DNA of 64,000 bases from Arthrobacter gandavensis. Its GTDB lineage: Bacteria > Actinomycetota > Actinomycetes > Actinomycetales > Micrococcaceae. The position numbers and the translations under genes are program-made. The stretch covers positions 496,001 to 560,000 of the forward strand of contig NZ_VTFU01000002.1 of NCBI RefSeq assembly GCF_009192735.1, given 5' to 3'. Within the stretch, counting starts at the first letter, position 1, and each line of letters begins with the position of its first letter. The notes under the pieces are model-generated. The model searched no databases and was not told the DNA's origin. It was given only the letters and a program-made list of their open reading frames with translations. Positions 34,967 through 43,503 of the stretch are shown in pieces.

Positions 34967-36346
34967 CTAGATGCTCATGTAGGACAGCAGGTCATGGCGG
35001 GTCAGTATTCCCACCGGAGCCCCCTCGGAGGTGACCATGACGGCGTCGTTCTCCTGCAGTTTTTCCTTGGCGGCGGCCGCGGAATCCCCGGCGCCAACCA
35101 TTGGCAGCCGCGGTCCCATATGCCGGGAAATGCTGTCCGTGGGTTTGGCCTCGCCGCGGAAGAGCTTCTCCGTCAGCGAGCGCTCGTCGGCGGAGCCCAG
35201 GACTTCCCCGATCCGGACCGGCGGTTCCTGGGACAGCACGGGGATGGCCGATACTCCGTATTCGTTGAGGATGCCAATCACGTCCAGGACCGTCTCGTTC
35301 GGATGGGTGTGCACGAGGTCCGGCAGCGACCCGTCCTTGGTGGCCAGGACGTCGCGGACCGAGGCTTCCTGTTCCGGCCCCTGCAGGAATCCGTAGGACC
35401 GCATCCAGTCGTCATTGAAGATCTTTCCCATGTACCCGCGGCCGCTGTCCGGCAGCAGGACCACAACGACGTCGTCGGGACCAAGATCCCGGGCCGCCCG
35501 CAGCGCTGCCGTTACGGCCATTCCCGAAGAGCCGCCCACGAGCAGGCCCTCCTCGCGCGCCAGCCGGCGGGTCATCGCGAAGGAATCAGTGTCGTTGACG
35601 GCAATGACCTCATCGGGCACCGAGGGATCGTAGTTGTCCGGCCACATGTCCTCGCCCACGCCCTCCACAAAGTAGGGGCGTCCGGTGCCTCCGGAGTAGA
35701 CCGACCCCTCCGGGTCCGCGGCAATGATGCGCACGGGTCCCGAAGCGCGGCCGGCCGACACTTCCTTCAGGTACCGGCCGGCGCCCGTGACCGTACCGCC
35801 GGTTCCGGCGCAGGCCACGAAGTGGGTCACCCGCCCGTCGGTGTCCTGCCATACCTCGGGTCCGGTGGTCTCGTAGTGGCTGGCCGGGGCGGCGGGGTTG
35901 GAGAACTGGTCCGGCTTGTAGGCGCCGGGAATCTCCCGCACGAGGCGGTCCGATACTCCGTAGTAGGAATCGGGGCTGTCCGGGGCCACGGCTGTGGGAG
36001 TCACCACCACTTCGGCGCCGTAGGCCCGCAGCACGTCGCGCTTCTCCACTCCCACCTTGTCCGGGGTGACAAAGATGCAGCGGTAACCCTTTTGCTGGGC
36101 CACCAGGGCGAGTCCGACGCCGGTGTTGCCGCTGGTGGGCTCAACGATGGTGCCGCCGGGCTTCAGTTTGCCCTCGCGTTCGGCAGCCTCGATCATCCTT
36201 ACCGCGATGCGGTCCTTAATGGATCCGCCCGGGTTCAGGTACTCCAGCTTCACCAAAACCGTGGCCGCCAGCCCCTCGGTGACGCTGTGCAGCTTCACCA
36301 GCGGGGTCTTGCCGATCAGGTCCAGAACAGTCTCTGCATACTCCAT
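34967..36346 (-). CDS. cystathionine beta-synthase
   Basis: 459 residues: PLP domain 1-330 (LIGKTPLVKL, PGGSIKDRIAVRM with the PLP Lys, EPTSGNTGVGLALV) and a pair of CBS domains about 335-455 (TVLDVIGILNEYGVSAIPV). It condenses serine or O-acetylserine with homocysteine, or acts in the reverse sulfur route. ATG 36346 was chosen: TAACGT lies 7 nt before it, as at other leaderless genes. An alternative GTG at 36355 has GGGGGTGA at ribosome binding distance, so the start is uncertain by three codons. metB follows 50 nt downstream. Confidence 0.9.
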   Translation of the reverse strand: MEYAETVLDLIGKTPLVKLHSVTEGLAATVLVKLEYLNPGGSIKDRIAVRMIEAAEREGKLKPGGTIVEPTSGNTGVGLALVAQQKGYRCIFVTPDKVGVEKRDVLRAYGAEVVVTPTAVAPDSPDSYYGVSDRLVREIPGAYKPDQFSNPAAPASHYETTGPEVWQDTDGRVTHFVACAGTGGTVTGAGRYLKEVSAGRASGPVRIIAADPEGSVYSGGTGRPYFVEGVGEDMWPDNYDPSVPDEVIAVNDTDSFAMTRRLAREEGLLVGGSSGMAVTAALRAARDLGPDDVVVVLLPDSGRGYMGKIFNDDWMRSYGFLQGPEQEASVRDVLATKDGSLPDLVHTHPNETVLDVIGILNEYGVSAIPVLSQEPPVRIGEVLGSADERSLTEKLFRGEAKPTDSISRHMGPRLPMVGAGDSAAAAKEKLQENDAVMVTSEGAPVGILTRHDLLSYMSI

Positions 36347-36471
36347 GTGCAACACGTTACTTGTTCACCCCCGGCGGTCCAGCTTTCCCCGGAACGCGGC
36401 GTAGCAAAAGCCACACCGGCGGTGTTCCGATGCGGCCGGGGAGCGTCAGCGGTGCGTGCGACGATGGAGAT

Positions 36472-37479
36472 ATGTCGTTGTCCGTGCCGGTTTCTTCTTC
36501 AGGAACCTCTTCCTCAGGAACCTCCCCCGCCGCAGGGAACGGTTCGCTGTCGCTGCTGTGGGAATCGGACCGCCCCTTCTCTTTGGACACGTCACTTCGA
36601 ATCCTGGCTCACGGCGGAAAAGATCCGTCGGTGCGGATCGGCTCCGGCGTCGCCTGGATGGCCTTCACCACGCCGGAGGGCACAGCGACCATCGCGCTTC
36701 GCCAGCAGCCCGCTCCCGCCCCGGGGGCGCGCATTCTCGCCCGGGCCTGGGGTCCGGGCGCCGAACGGGCGCTGGCCGGCGTTCCCGCGCTGCTGGGTGA
36801 TTCCGATGATTGGACGGACTTCGACAACCCCGACTTCATCGAAACGCTTCCGGCGGCGCTGGCGGAAGTGCGGCGCCGGAATCCGGGCCTGCGGCTGCCC
36901 AGCACCGGCCGGATGCTGGACAGCATTGTCCCGGTGATCCTGGAGCAGAAGGTCACGGCCATGGAGGCGTACTACTCGTGGCGGTATCTGGTCACCAAGT
37001 ACGGCACGGACGCGCCGGGACCCGCACCGGCGGGACTCAAGGCTCCGCCTGCCGCAGCCCAGTGGCGCAAGGTGCCTAGCTGGGAGTGGCACCGCGCGGG
37101 GGTGGATTCGCACCGTTCCGGCACCATCATGCGCGCGTGTGCCGCCGCGTCCGGGCTGGAGCGGCTGGCCTCGGTTCCGTTGGGTACGGACCTTTCCGCG
37201 CGCCTGCGGTCGATTCCGGGGATAGGCCCGTGGAGTGCCGCCGAAATCACGCAGCGCACGCACGGCGCCCCGGATTCCGTCTCCGTGGGCGATTACCACT
37301 TGGCGGCTTTCGTGGGCGAGGCCCTGACCGGACGCCGAACCGACGACGCCGGCATGCTGGCCCTGCTTCGTCCGTGGGCAGGGCACCGCCAGCGTGTGGT
37401 CCGTCTGCTGGTGCTCAGCGGTTTCCGGAAGCAGGCCTTCGGCCCCCGGCTGACCCCGGAGGACCACCGCCGCCGCTAG
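36472..37479 (+). CDS. DNA-3-methyladenine glycosylase-like HhH-GPD protein (AlkA-like)
   Basis: 335 residues. HhH-GPD motif LRSIPGIGPWSAAEI followed by SVSVGDYHL with the catalytic Asp. N-terminal half resembles AlkA N-domains. Such enzymes remove alkylated bases in base excision repair. The ATG at 36472 follows GGAGAT at short spacing; the frame to 36361 is antisense to the start of the cystathionine synthase and was discarded. It is divergent from cystathionine beta-synthase (125 nt). Confidence 0.85.
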   Translation: MSLSVPVSSSGTSSSGTSPAAGNGSLSLLWESDRPFSLDTSLRILAHGGKDPSVRIGSGVAWMAFTTPEGTATIALRQQPAPAPGARILARAWGPGAERALAGVPALLGDSDDWTDFDNPDFIETLPAALAEVRRRNPGLRLPSTGRMLDSIVPVILEQKVTAMEAYYSWRYLVTKYGTDAPGPAPAGLKAPPAAAQWRKVPSWEWHRAGVDSHRSGTIMRACAAASGLERLASVPLGTDLSARLRSIPGIGPWSAAEITQRTHGAPDSVSVGDYHLAAFVGEALTGRRTDDAGMLALLRPWAGHRQRVVRLLVLSGFRKQAFGPRLTPEDHRRR

Positions 37480-37548
37480 GCGATTCACCGGCGCGGGACA
37501 CCGATGACGTAGGCTTCCTCGGCAAGACCAACAGCAAAGGAACCTCAC

Positions 37549-38649
37549 GTGAATGAGCAGCACACTGACCAGCCGGTCCTCCGGGTTGGGGTCATCGGAA
37601 TCGGCTGGGCGGGCCAGCAGCACATCAAGGCCTACCAGGAGATGGATGGTGTGGAGGTCGTGGCCCTGGCCGGCATGGAGACCGAGCTGCTGGCCGAGCT
37701 GCAGAGCCGGTACGGGATTCGGGAGGCCTTTGCCGGCTGGGAGGAGCTGCTGGAGGTGGAGGACCTTGACGCCGTCAGCGTGGCGGTCCCGACCTTCCTC
37801 CATGCTCCGATTGCCGTCGCTGCGCTTGACCGCGGGCTCCATGTGCTCAGCGAGAAACCCATCGCCCGCAACGGAGCCGAAGGCCAGCAGATGGTCGATG
37901 CCGCCCGCCGGGCCGGACGCGTTCTCGACGTCGCCTTCAATCACCGTTTCCGCGGCGACATCCAGGCCCTGAAGCGGATTATCGACGCCGGGGAACTGGG
38001 CCGTCCCTACTACGCCAAAGCATCCTGGCTGCGCCGGGAAGGGATCCCCATGCTCGGCAGCTGGTTCACCAGCAGGGACAAATCCGGCGGCGGGCCGCTG
38101 GCGGATATTGGCGTGCACGTCCTCGACTATGCCCTCCATCTGCTGGGAGAACCGAAGGTGCTGTCGGTATCCGCTTCTGCCTATTCCGAACTGGGTCCGC
38201 GGGGCCGCGGCGGAAACGCGGCCTACACGGCTATGGACACCAATCTGGCCTTCGACGTGGAGGACTTCGCCTCCGCGTTCATCCGGCTGGAGGGCGGGGG
38301 CACGCTCATCCTGGAAGCCGGCTGGGCGAGCTACCGGGAAACCGAGGACCTGATGGATTTCACTGTGTACGGCACCGACGGCGGAGCGGAGCTGCGCGCC
38401 GTGGGAGCTTCCAATACGCCGGTTGCGGACCTGCGGGTCTTCACCGACAAGGCCGGGGTCAACGCCGATTACGCGCCGGAGGCCCTTCCCGGCCTTGCGC
38501 ATCAGGCTGTCGTCAACAGTTTTATCGGCACCATCCGGGCCGGTGCGGCAGTATGGGGGGAACACGACGGCTCGCTTGCCCTGACCCGGGCGCGGGTCAT
38601 CGATGCCTGTTACCAATCAGCAGCACAATTCCGTGAGGTGATGATGTAG
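37549..38649 (+). CDS. Gfo/Idh/MocA-family oxidoreductase
   Basis: 366 residues: Rossmann domain 1-125 (VGVIGIGWAGQQHIKAY, VSVAVPTFLHAPIAVAAL, HVLSEKPIARN) with NAD(P) binding and the EKP motif; C-terminal alpha/beta domain holds NHRFRGDIQALKRIID and GGGPLADIGVHVLDYALHLLG with the conserved His. Acts on a sugar or cyclitol; substrate unknown. GTG start with AAAGGAACC before it. The ThuA-like gene overlaps its stop by one nucleotide, so the two work together. Confidence 0.9.
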   Translation: MNEQHTDQPVLRVGVIGIGWAGQQHIKAYQEMDGVEVVALAGMETELLAELQSRYGIREAFAGWEELLEVEDLDAVSVAVPTFLHAPIAVAALDRGLHVLSEKPIARNGAEGQQMVDAARRAGRVLDVAFNHRFRGDIQALKRIIDAGELGRPYYAKASWLRREGIPMLGSWFTSRDKSGGGPLADIGVHVLDYALHLLGEPKVLSVSASAYSELGPRGRGGNAAYTAMDTNLAFDVEDFASAFIRLEGGGTLILEAGWASYRETEDLMDFTVYGTDGGAELRAVGASNTPVADLRVFTDKAGVNADYAPEALPGLAHQAVVNSFIGTIRAGAAVWGEHDGSLALTRARVIDACYQSAAQFREVMM

Positions 38650-39422
38650 TGGCCGTGAATGACAAACTCCGGATCCTGGTCTGGAACGAGGGAGTCCACG
38701 AGGAAAACAATGAACCGGCGAGCATGGCGCAGATGTATCCGGACGGGATCCACGGCGCCATCAAGGCAGGACTTTCCGGCTACTTTCCGGCGGCTGACAT
38801 TGGTACAGCCCTCCTGGCCGACGAGGAACACGGCCTCACCGAAGACCGGCTGGCTCAGACCGACGTCCTGCTGTGGTGGGGACACCGCGCCCACGCCGAC
38901 GTGAGCGACGCCGTCGTGGAACGCGTGCAACGGCATGTGCTGGCGGGCATGGGGCTGGTGGTGCTGCACTCCGGGCATTTCTCGAAAATCTTCACCAAGC
39001 TGCTGGGGACCAGCTGCTCGCTGCAGTGGCGTAACGACGCCGAACGCGAGCTGGTCTGGACGGTCAAGCCGTCCCATCCCATCGCGGCCGGGGTTGAAAG
39101 CCCCATTGTCATTCCCCAGCAGGAAATGTACGGGGAACTGTTCGACATCCCCGAACCCGATGACCTGATCTTCATCAGTTCCTTTGAGGGCGGTGAAGTC
39201 TTCCGTTCCGGAGTGACCTTTTCCCGGGGCAAAGGCAGGATCTTCTACTTCAGCCCCGGGGACCAGGAGTACCCGGTCTATCACCATCCGCAGATCCAGC
39301 GGGTGCTGGCCAACAGTGTCCAGTGGGTTGCCCGGCCCGACGCCGACCGGATCGCCCCCGAGGTCGGCAACCCGGCGCGGGGCTGGTTCCTGGATCAGGC
39401 CGGGGTGGCGGGCAGCCGGTAA
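38649..39422 (+). CDS. ThuA-domain protein
   Basis: 257 residues, glutamine amidotransferase-like fold (ILVWNEGVHEENNE, LLWWGHRAHADVSDAVVERVQRHVLAGMGLVVLHSGHFS, IFYFSPGDQEYPVYHHP). ThuA proteins occur with Gfo/Idh oxidoreductases in pathways oxidising trehalose or other disaccharides to keto-sugars. Here the pairing with the upstream oxidoreductase supports sugar oxidation, though no transporter is adjacent. GTG start overlaps the previous stop by 1 nt. Its 3' end overlaps the convergent amt gene by 28 nt. Confidence 0.88.
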   Translation: MAVNDKLRILVWNEGVHEENNEPASMAQMYPDGIHGAIKAGLSGYFPAADIGTALLADEEHGLTEDRLAQTDVLLWWGHRAHADVSDAVVERVQRHVLAGMGLVVLHSGHFSKIFTKLLGTSCSLQWRNDAERELVWTVKPSHPIAAGVESPIVIPQQEMYGELFDIPEPDDLIFISSFEGGEVFRSGVTFSRGKGRIFYFSPGDQEYPVYHHPQIQRVLANSVQWVARPDADRIAPEVGNPARGWFLDQAGVAGSR

Positions 39423-40996
39423 AGGGTCTCCGGTTCCGCGCCGAAATTCCTGAGTACCGCTGCGACGGCTTCCTCATGGTCGGAGTCAACGGCGGTCAGC
39501 ACCCGCAGCCGGTCTTCGAAATCCAGCTTGCGGTCCCGGCCGCGGAAGTTCTCGGTCCGCAGCGTGCCCGTGTAGACCGCCGCGTCCGCGAGTTCCAGGG
39601 ACCGGGCTCCGGCCATCAGGAGCGCATCGCGCAGGCCGTCGATCCGGTTCGTGTTCACCACGGCGCTGAGCAGGAACTCGGGCGGTCCGATGCGGCTGTC
39701 CGTGCTCCGTCCGGCGAAGGTGCCTTCCTCGGCGGCACGGCCGCTGGCTGTCGGGCGGGAGATGATCCCGCTGAGTGCGTACCCGGAAGCTCCCTGCTGC
39801 ACCCGGTCCAGGTCATACTGCTCCGGGCCCGGTTCACGCAGTCCCATGGTGCGGTTGATGATAACCGCGATCACCCAGCTGAGGATGAAGGAGAACACCA
39901 CCACGCTGACAATGGCCACCACCTGGTGCCACAGCAGCAGTCCCCCGCCGCCGGAGAAGACGCCGTCCTCGCTGACCGGGTTGATGGAGCTGTCGGCAAA
40001 GAAGCCCAGCAGGAAGGACCCGAGGACACCGCCGAGGAAGTGCACGGCAATCACGTCCAGGGCGTCGTCGTAATGCAGCACGTGCTTGAGCCGCACGGCG
40101 AAGCAGCAAGCGCATCCTGCGATGAGGCCGATCAGCAGTGCCGCGCCCGTGCCGACATAGCCGGCACACGGAGTGATGGTGGCCAGGCCGGCAACGGCAC
40201 CGGACACCGCGCCAACCAGAGTGGAGTGGCCGCTGCTCAGCCGTTCCACCAGCAGCCAGGTGAGCATGGCCGCACCCCCGGCCACATGGGTGTTGATGAG
40301 GGCCTGGGCGGCAATATCGTTGGCCTGCAGCCCGTCCCCGGCGTTGAACCCAAACCATCCGAACCACAGGATGCCGGCGCCAACGAGCATGAGCGGGAGG
40401 TTGTTGGGTGATGTTTGGGGGTTTGGCCAGCCCCGGCGCCGCCCCACCACCAGGAGCACCGCAATGGCGGCGGCGCCCGCTGAGGCGTGGACCACCATCC
40501 CGCCGGCCCAGTCCTGGGCACCCAGCTGCGTCAGCCACCCCTTGGGGTGCCACAGCCAGCGGGCCACCTGCGGGTAGACGAGGATGGACCATGCCGCGAG
40601 GAAAACCGTCCAGCCCGCGAATTTGAGGCGTCCGGCCGTCGCTCCCGTGAGCAGGGCGGGAGTGATGATGGCGAACATCATCTGGTAGGCGACAAAGGCG
40701 AGCGCCGGAATCGTCACCCCGGCGGTCACCGTATGGAACTGCGGCGTATCCACATCGATCAGGGCCAGGGCGTCGAACTCGCCCACCAGGGAGTTTCCCC
40801 GGTTGCTGAACGCCAGCGTGTAACCCACCAGCACCCAGGTGATGGTGATGATGCCCAGCGGAATAATATTCTGCATCATCATGGTCAGGACGTTGCGGAC
40901 CGGGACCATTCCCCCGTAGAAAAGCGCCAGCCCGGGCGTCATGAACAGGACGAGCCCGGCGCAGACCAGGACCCAGGCGGTATCCGCGCCGTTCAT
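39395..40996 (-). CDS. ammonium transporter fused to a PII-like domain
   Basis: 533 residues. Residues 1-400 are Amt/Rh: about 11 membrane helices with AWVLVCAGLVLFMTPGLALFYGG, MVVHASAGAAAI and DALDVIAVHFLGGVLGSFLLG. After a linker (about 400-438) residues 440-516 match a PII signal protein: FLLSAVVNTNRIDGLRDAL, then LRTENFRGRDRKLDFEDRLRVL. Compared with GlnB/GlnK the T-loop Tyr is Phe (residue 484), so uridylylation or adenylylation at that site is impossible, and the B-loop (TGKIGDG) is missing. The domain could plug the channel in cis. Start ATG 40996 overlaps a 28-residue leader ORF. It converges with the ThuA gene. Confidence 0.87.
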   Translation of the reverse strand: MNGADTAWVLVCAGLVLFMTPGLALFYGGMVPVRNVLTMMMQNIIPLGIITITWVLVGYTLAFSNRGNSLVGEFDALALIDVDTPQFHTVTAGVTIPALAFVAYQMMFAIITPALLTGATAGRLKFAGWTVFLAAWSILVYPQVARWLWHPKGWLTQLGAQDWAGGMVVHASAGAAAIAVLLVVGRRRGWPNPQTSPNNLPLMLVGAGILWFGWFGFNAGDGLQANDIAAQALINTHVAGGAAMLTWLLVERLSSGHSTLVGAVSGAVAGLATITPCAGYVGTGAALLIGLIAGCACCFAVRLKHVLHYDDALDVIAVHFLGGVLGSFLLGFFADSSINPVSEDGVFSGGGGLLLWHQVVAIVSVVVFSFILSWVIAVIINRTMGLREPGPEQYDLDRVQQGASGYALSGIISRPTASGRAAEEGTFAGRSTDSRIGPPEFLLSAVVNTNRIDGLRDALLMAGARSLELADAAVYTGTLRTENFRGRDRKLDFEDRLRVLTAVDSDHEEAVAAVLRNFGAEPETLYRLPATPA

Positions 40997-41079
40997 GGCC
41001 GGTCTTCCCGGCGGACGGCGGTGCAGGTGGTTATTTGCTGACGGTTGGTGCGTGGAACGGCGGGCTTCTGAGTGGACAT
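40993..41079 (-). CDS. 28-residue leader reading frame coupled to the ammonium transporter
   Basis: Starts at ATG 41079 with GGGGAT just upstream and ends in TGA overlapping the transporter ATG (ATGA). The peptide is polar and basic (NRQQITTCTAVRREDRP end), with no membrane segment. Its stop overlap suggests it serves translational coupling or attenuation. The frame continues upstream to 41256, but that part has no signal for translation. Existence is inferred from layout. Confidence 0.5.
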   Translation of the reverse strand: MSTQKPAVPRTNRQQITTCTAVRREDRP

Positions 41080-41215
41080 GACATCCCCGTTTCCGGCTCG
41101 GCGCCAGGTGAATGATGTGCCGGGGAGCCGCAGATACGGCGCGTGGCCCGGAGCAACGATTTTACTTCCGCGTCCAAAGCCAAGAGAAGACACAGCAGCG
41201 CTCACCGCATGCAAA

Positions 41216-41243
41216 GGGCCGAAACCGCTTTCGGTTCCGGCCC
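41216..41243 (-). terminator. probable terminator of the formaldehyde dehydrogenase gene
   Basis: 12-bp stem with one mismatch (GGGCCGAAACCG / CGGTTCCGGCCC) and a CTTT loop, 49 nt after the gene; on the minus strand a short TTT follows. Confidence 0.5.
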
Positions 41244-41291
41244 CCATCGGCGGCACCGGGCGGGCTGCCCGGGCTGCGGCTTTTGCGGCGG

Positions 41292-42509
41292 TTAGGTGCG
41301 CACCATCCCGTGCGGATCAATGACGTACTTGCGCGCCACCCCGGAGTCGAACTCCCGGTAGGACTCCGGTGCCTGGTCCAGGCTGATGGTGGTGGCGTTC
41401 ACCGCTTTGGCAATCTGCACCTTGTCGTGCAGGATGGCCATCATCAGGTCCCGGTTGTACTTCATCACCGGACACTGTCCCGTGGTGAAGGACAACGACT
41501 TGGCCCAGCCTGCCCCCAGGTTCAGGGACAGCGAACCCACTTTGGCGGCCTCGTCAATGCCGCCCGGATCTCCGGTGACGTACAGCCCCGGGATGCCCAT
41601 GGCGCCGCCCGCCGCGGTGATGTCCATGAGGGAATTCAGCACTGTCGCAGGCGCCTCCGTCGCCGCACCTTCACCGTGGCCGCGCGCTTCAAAGCCAACG
41701 GCGTCCACCGCGCAGTCCACTTCCGGCACCCCGAGCAGCTGCTCAATCTGGTCCCGCGGATCGCCCTTGGACACGTCGACGGTTTCGCAGCCGAAGCTGC
41801 GGGCCTGTGCCAGCCGCTCCTCGTTCAGGTCGCCGACAATGACGACGGCGGCACCGAGCAGCTGCGCACTGGCAGCTGCGGCCAGGCCCACCGGGCCGGC
41901 GCCGGCAACATACACCGTCGATCCCACCCGTGTTCCTGCCGTAATGGCTCCGTGATAGCCGGTGGGGAAGATGTCCGAGAGCATCGTCAGGTCCAGGATC
42001 TTCTCCATCGCCTGGTCCTTGTCCGGGAAACGCAGCAGGTTCCAGTCCGCGTACGGCACCAGGACGTACTCCGATTGGCCGCCCACCCAGCCTCCCATGT
42101 CGACATAGCCGTAGGCGCTGCCGGGACGGTCCGGGTTAACGTTCAGGCAGATTCCGGTTTTCCGTTCCTTGCAGTTTCGGCAGCGCCCGCAGGAAATGTT
42201 GAAGGGCACCGACACCAGGTCTCCGACGGAGTGGAATTCCACGTCCGGTCCGGTCTCCACGATTTCGCCGGTGATCTCATGTCCCAGGATCAAATTGGGC
42301 GGTGCCGTGGTGCGGCCCCGGACCATGTGCTGGTCCGATCCGCAGATATTGGATGTGACCACTTTCAGGATGGCCCCATGGGGCACTTTCCGGCCGACAT
42401 TGGCCGGATTCACCCCGGGACCGTCCCGCAGTTCGAAGGTGGGATAGTCGATGTCCTGCACTTCCACCACACCGGGCTCGATGTAGGCAACTCCGCGGTT
42501 TCCGCTCAT
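41292..42509 (-). CDS. fdhA: glutathione-independent formaldehyde dehydrogenase
   Basis: 405 residues of the zinc alcohol dehydrogenase family. Catalytic zinc ligand in NICGSDQHMVRGR, structural zinc from CGRCRNCKERKTGICL, and nucleotide fold GSTVYVAGAGPVGLAAAA. The long form with these motifs and the MGGWVGGQSEYVLVPYADWNLL segment is that of the Pseudomonas-type formaldehyde dismutase/dehydrogenase, which holds NAD tightly. It oxidises formaldehyde to formate. Start is ATG 42509 with GAGG at proper spacing, chosen over the frame to 42536. Confidence 0.9.
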   Translation of the reverse strand: MSGNRGVAYIEPGVVEVQDIDYPTFELRDGPGVNPANVGRKVPHGAILKVVTSNICGSDQHMVRGRTTAPPNLILGHEITGEIVETGPDVEFHSVGDLVSVPFNISCGRCRNCKERKTGICLNVNPDRPGSAYGYVDMGGWVGGQSEYVLVPYADWNLLRFPDKDQAMEKILDLTMLSDIFPTGYHGAITAGTRVGSTVYVAGAGPVGLAAAASAQLLGAAVVIVGDLNEERLAQARSFGCETVDVSKGDPRDQIEQLLGVPEVDCAVDAVGFEARGHGEGAATEAPATVLNSLMDITAAGGAMGIPGLYVTGDPGGIDEAAKVGSLSLNLGAGWAKSLSFTTGQCPVMKYNRDLMMAILHDKVQIAKAVNATTISLDQAPESYREFDSGVARKYVIDPHGMVRT

Positions 42510-42657
42510 GGGTTTTCGCCTCGCTCTAATCGTCATTGACTGTGAGCCTCGCGGGCGTCCGGTACCTGCCGGCTTGGCCGGCGTGCCCCGGCTCCGCTCA
42601 AGGTGGGTACGACACTACCGCCGCGGATCGCCCCTCGAACAGGGTGGCACGGAAGAT

Positions 42658-42700
42658 AAAAACGAAAGGCCGCGCCGGTCCCGTAGGGACCGGCGCGGCC
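42658..42700 (-). terminator. terminator of thioredoxin gene
   Basis: Perfect 15-bp stem (GGCCGCGCCGGTCCC and complement) with a 3-nt loop, then TTTCGTTTTT on the minus strand, 66 nt after the trx stop. Confidence 0.88.
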
Positions 42701-42766
42701 AAAGATCGATCAGGATAAACCCGTGTGGTGGCGGGCAATCCTTCTGCAGAGCGGAAGAACGGAGTG

Positions 42767-43165
42767 CTAGCTGGCTTGCCCGTCTGAACCGGCGGCGGCC
42801 TGTCCGTTTTCCTGGGCGGCGATCTGCTCGTGGACGCCCTTCATGTCCAGTCCCTTGACCGCTTCCACCAGTTCACTGAACTGGGAGGCGTTGAGTGCGC
42901 CGGGCTGGGAAAAGACCAGGACCTTCTCGCGGAAAGCCATCAGCGTGGGGATGGAGGTGATGCCCGCGGCAGCCGCCAGTCCCTGCTCCGCTTCGGTATC
43001 CACCTTCGCGAAGGTGATGTCCTCGTGTTGCTGGGAAACGGCGTCGTACACCGGCGCGAACTGCTTGCACGGGCCGCACCAGTCCGCCCAGAAGTCCACG
43101 AACACGATGTCGTTTTCCTCAATGGTCTCGGGGAACGTTGCCTCGGTGATGTCGATAGTTGCCAT
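42767..43165 (-). CDS. trxA: thioredoxin with C-terminal tail
   Basis: 132 residues. Active site WADWCGPCKQF; fold from residue 5 to about 105, with cis-Pro in SIPTLMAF. Reduces protein disulfides in the cytoplasm. The C-terminal 25 residues (Gln/Ala/Gly-rich) are an unusual tail beyond the fold. The ATG lies 6 nt after TAGCGT, leaderless type. It is transcribed alone, with its own terminator. Its paralogs may also exist outside this window. Confidence 0.93.
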   Translation of the reverse strand: MATIDITEATFPETIEENDIVFVDFWADWCGPCKQFAPVYDAVSQQHEDITFAKVDTEAEQGLAAAAGITSIPTLMAFREKVLVFSQPGALNASQFSELVEAVKGLDMKGVHEQIAAQENGQAAAGSDGQAS

Positions 43166-43246
43166 CCCTCAACGCTATCCGCCGCCGGAGGAGATGTCTC
43201 TATATGTTCGCTCAGCGGTGAAGGGGCCGCGGTGTAGCCGGGCAAG

Positions 43247-43286
43247 AAAAAACCCGCCCCGCCAGTTTCCTGGTGGAGCGGGTTTT
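43247..43286 (-). terminator. terminator of tRNA-Tyr
   Basis: Hairpin (AAAACCCGC.. / ..GCGGGTTTT, with inner CCAG/CTGG) followed on the minus strand by TTTTTT, just downstream of the tRNA. It may also hold back transcription from the right into trx. Confidence 0.82.
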
Positions 43287-43296
43287 CCCCGTTCGG

Positions 43297-43378
43297 TGGC
43301 AGATACTGGATTCGAACCAGTGAAGGCGTTGCCAGCTGATTTACAGTCAGCCCCCTTTGGCCGCTCGGGTAATCTGCC
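43297..43378 (-). tRNA. tRNA-Tyr (anticodon GTA)
   Basis: 82 nt with a long variable arm, as in class II tRNA. Acceptor GGCAGAT/ATCTGCC, anticodon stem GCTGA/TCAGC with loop CTGTAAA, T arm ACTGG/CCAGT. Discriminator A; CCA not encoded. The 125 nt to its right hold no gene. Confidence 0.95.
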
Positions 43379-43503
43379 GAACATCTTCAGTGAAGAAGAC
43401 CGCCGCAAGCGACTGCGGCCTAAACAACTTTACAGAACTTTTGCCCAAGATACGAATCGGCGGGCTGCGGATGTTTTTCCGGGCGTGCCGGGGCGGTGCA
43501 GGG

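Noticed and set aside
34934-36937. 667-codon ORF antisense to cystathionine beta-synthase and overlapping the AlkA-like gene
   Set aside because: Opposes clear genes, has no motif, and its second half is out of frame with the glycosylase.
40993-41256. 87-codon ORF upstream of the ammonium transporter
   Set aside because: Only the last 28 codons have a start signal and coupling; the rest appears to be non-coding leader.
41000-41290. GlnR box upstream of the Amt-PII gene
   Set aside because: I looked for paired GTnAC/GAAAC-type half-sites at the usual spacing and found none convincing.
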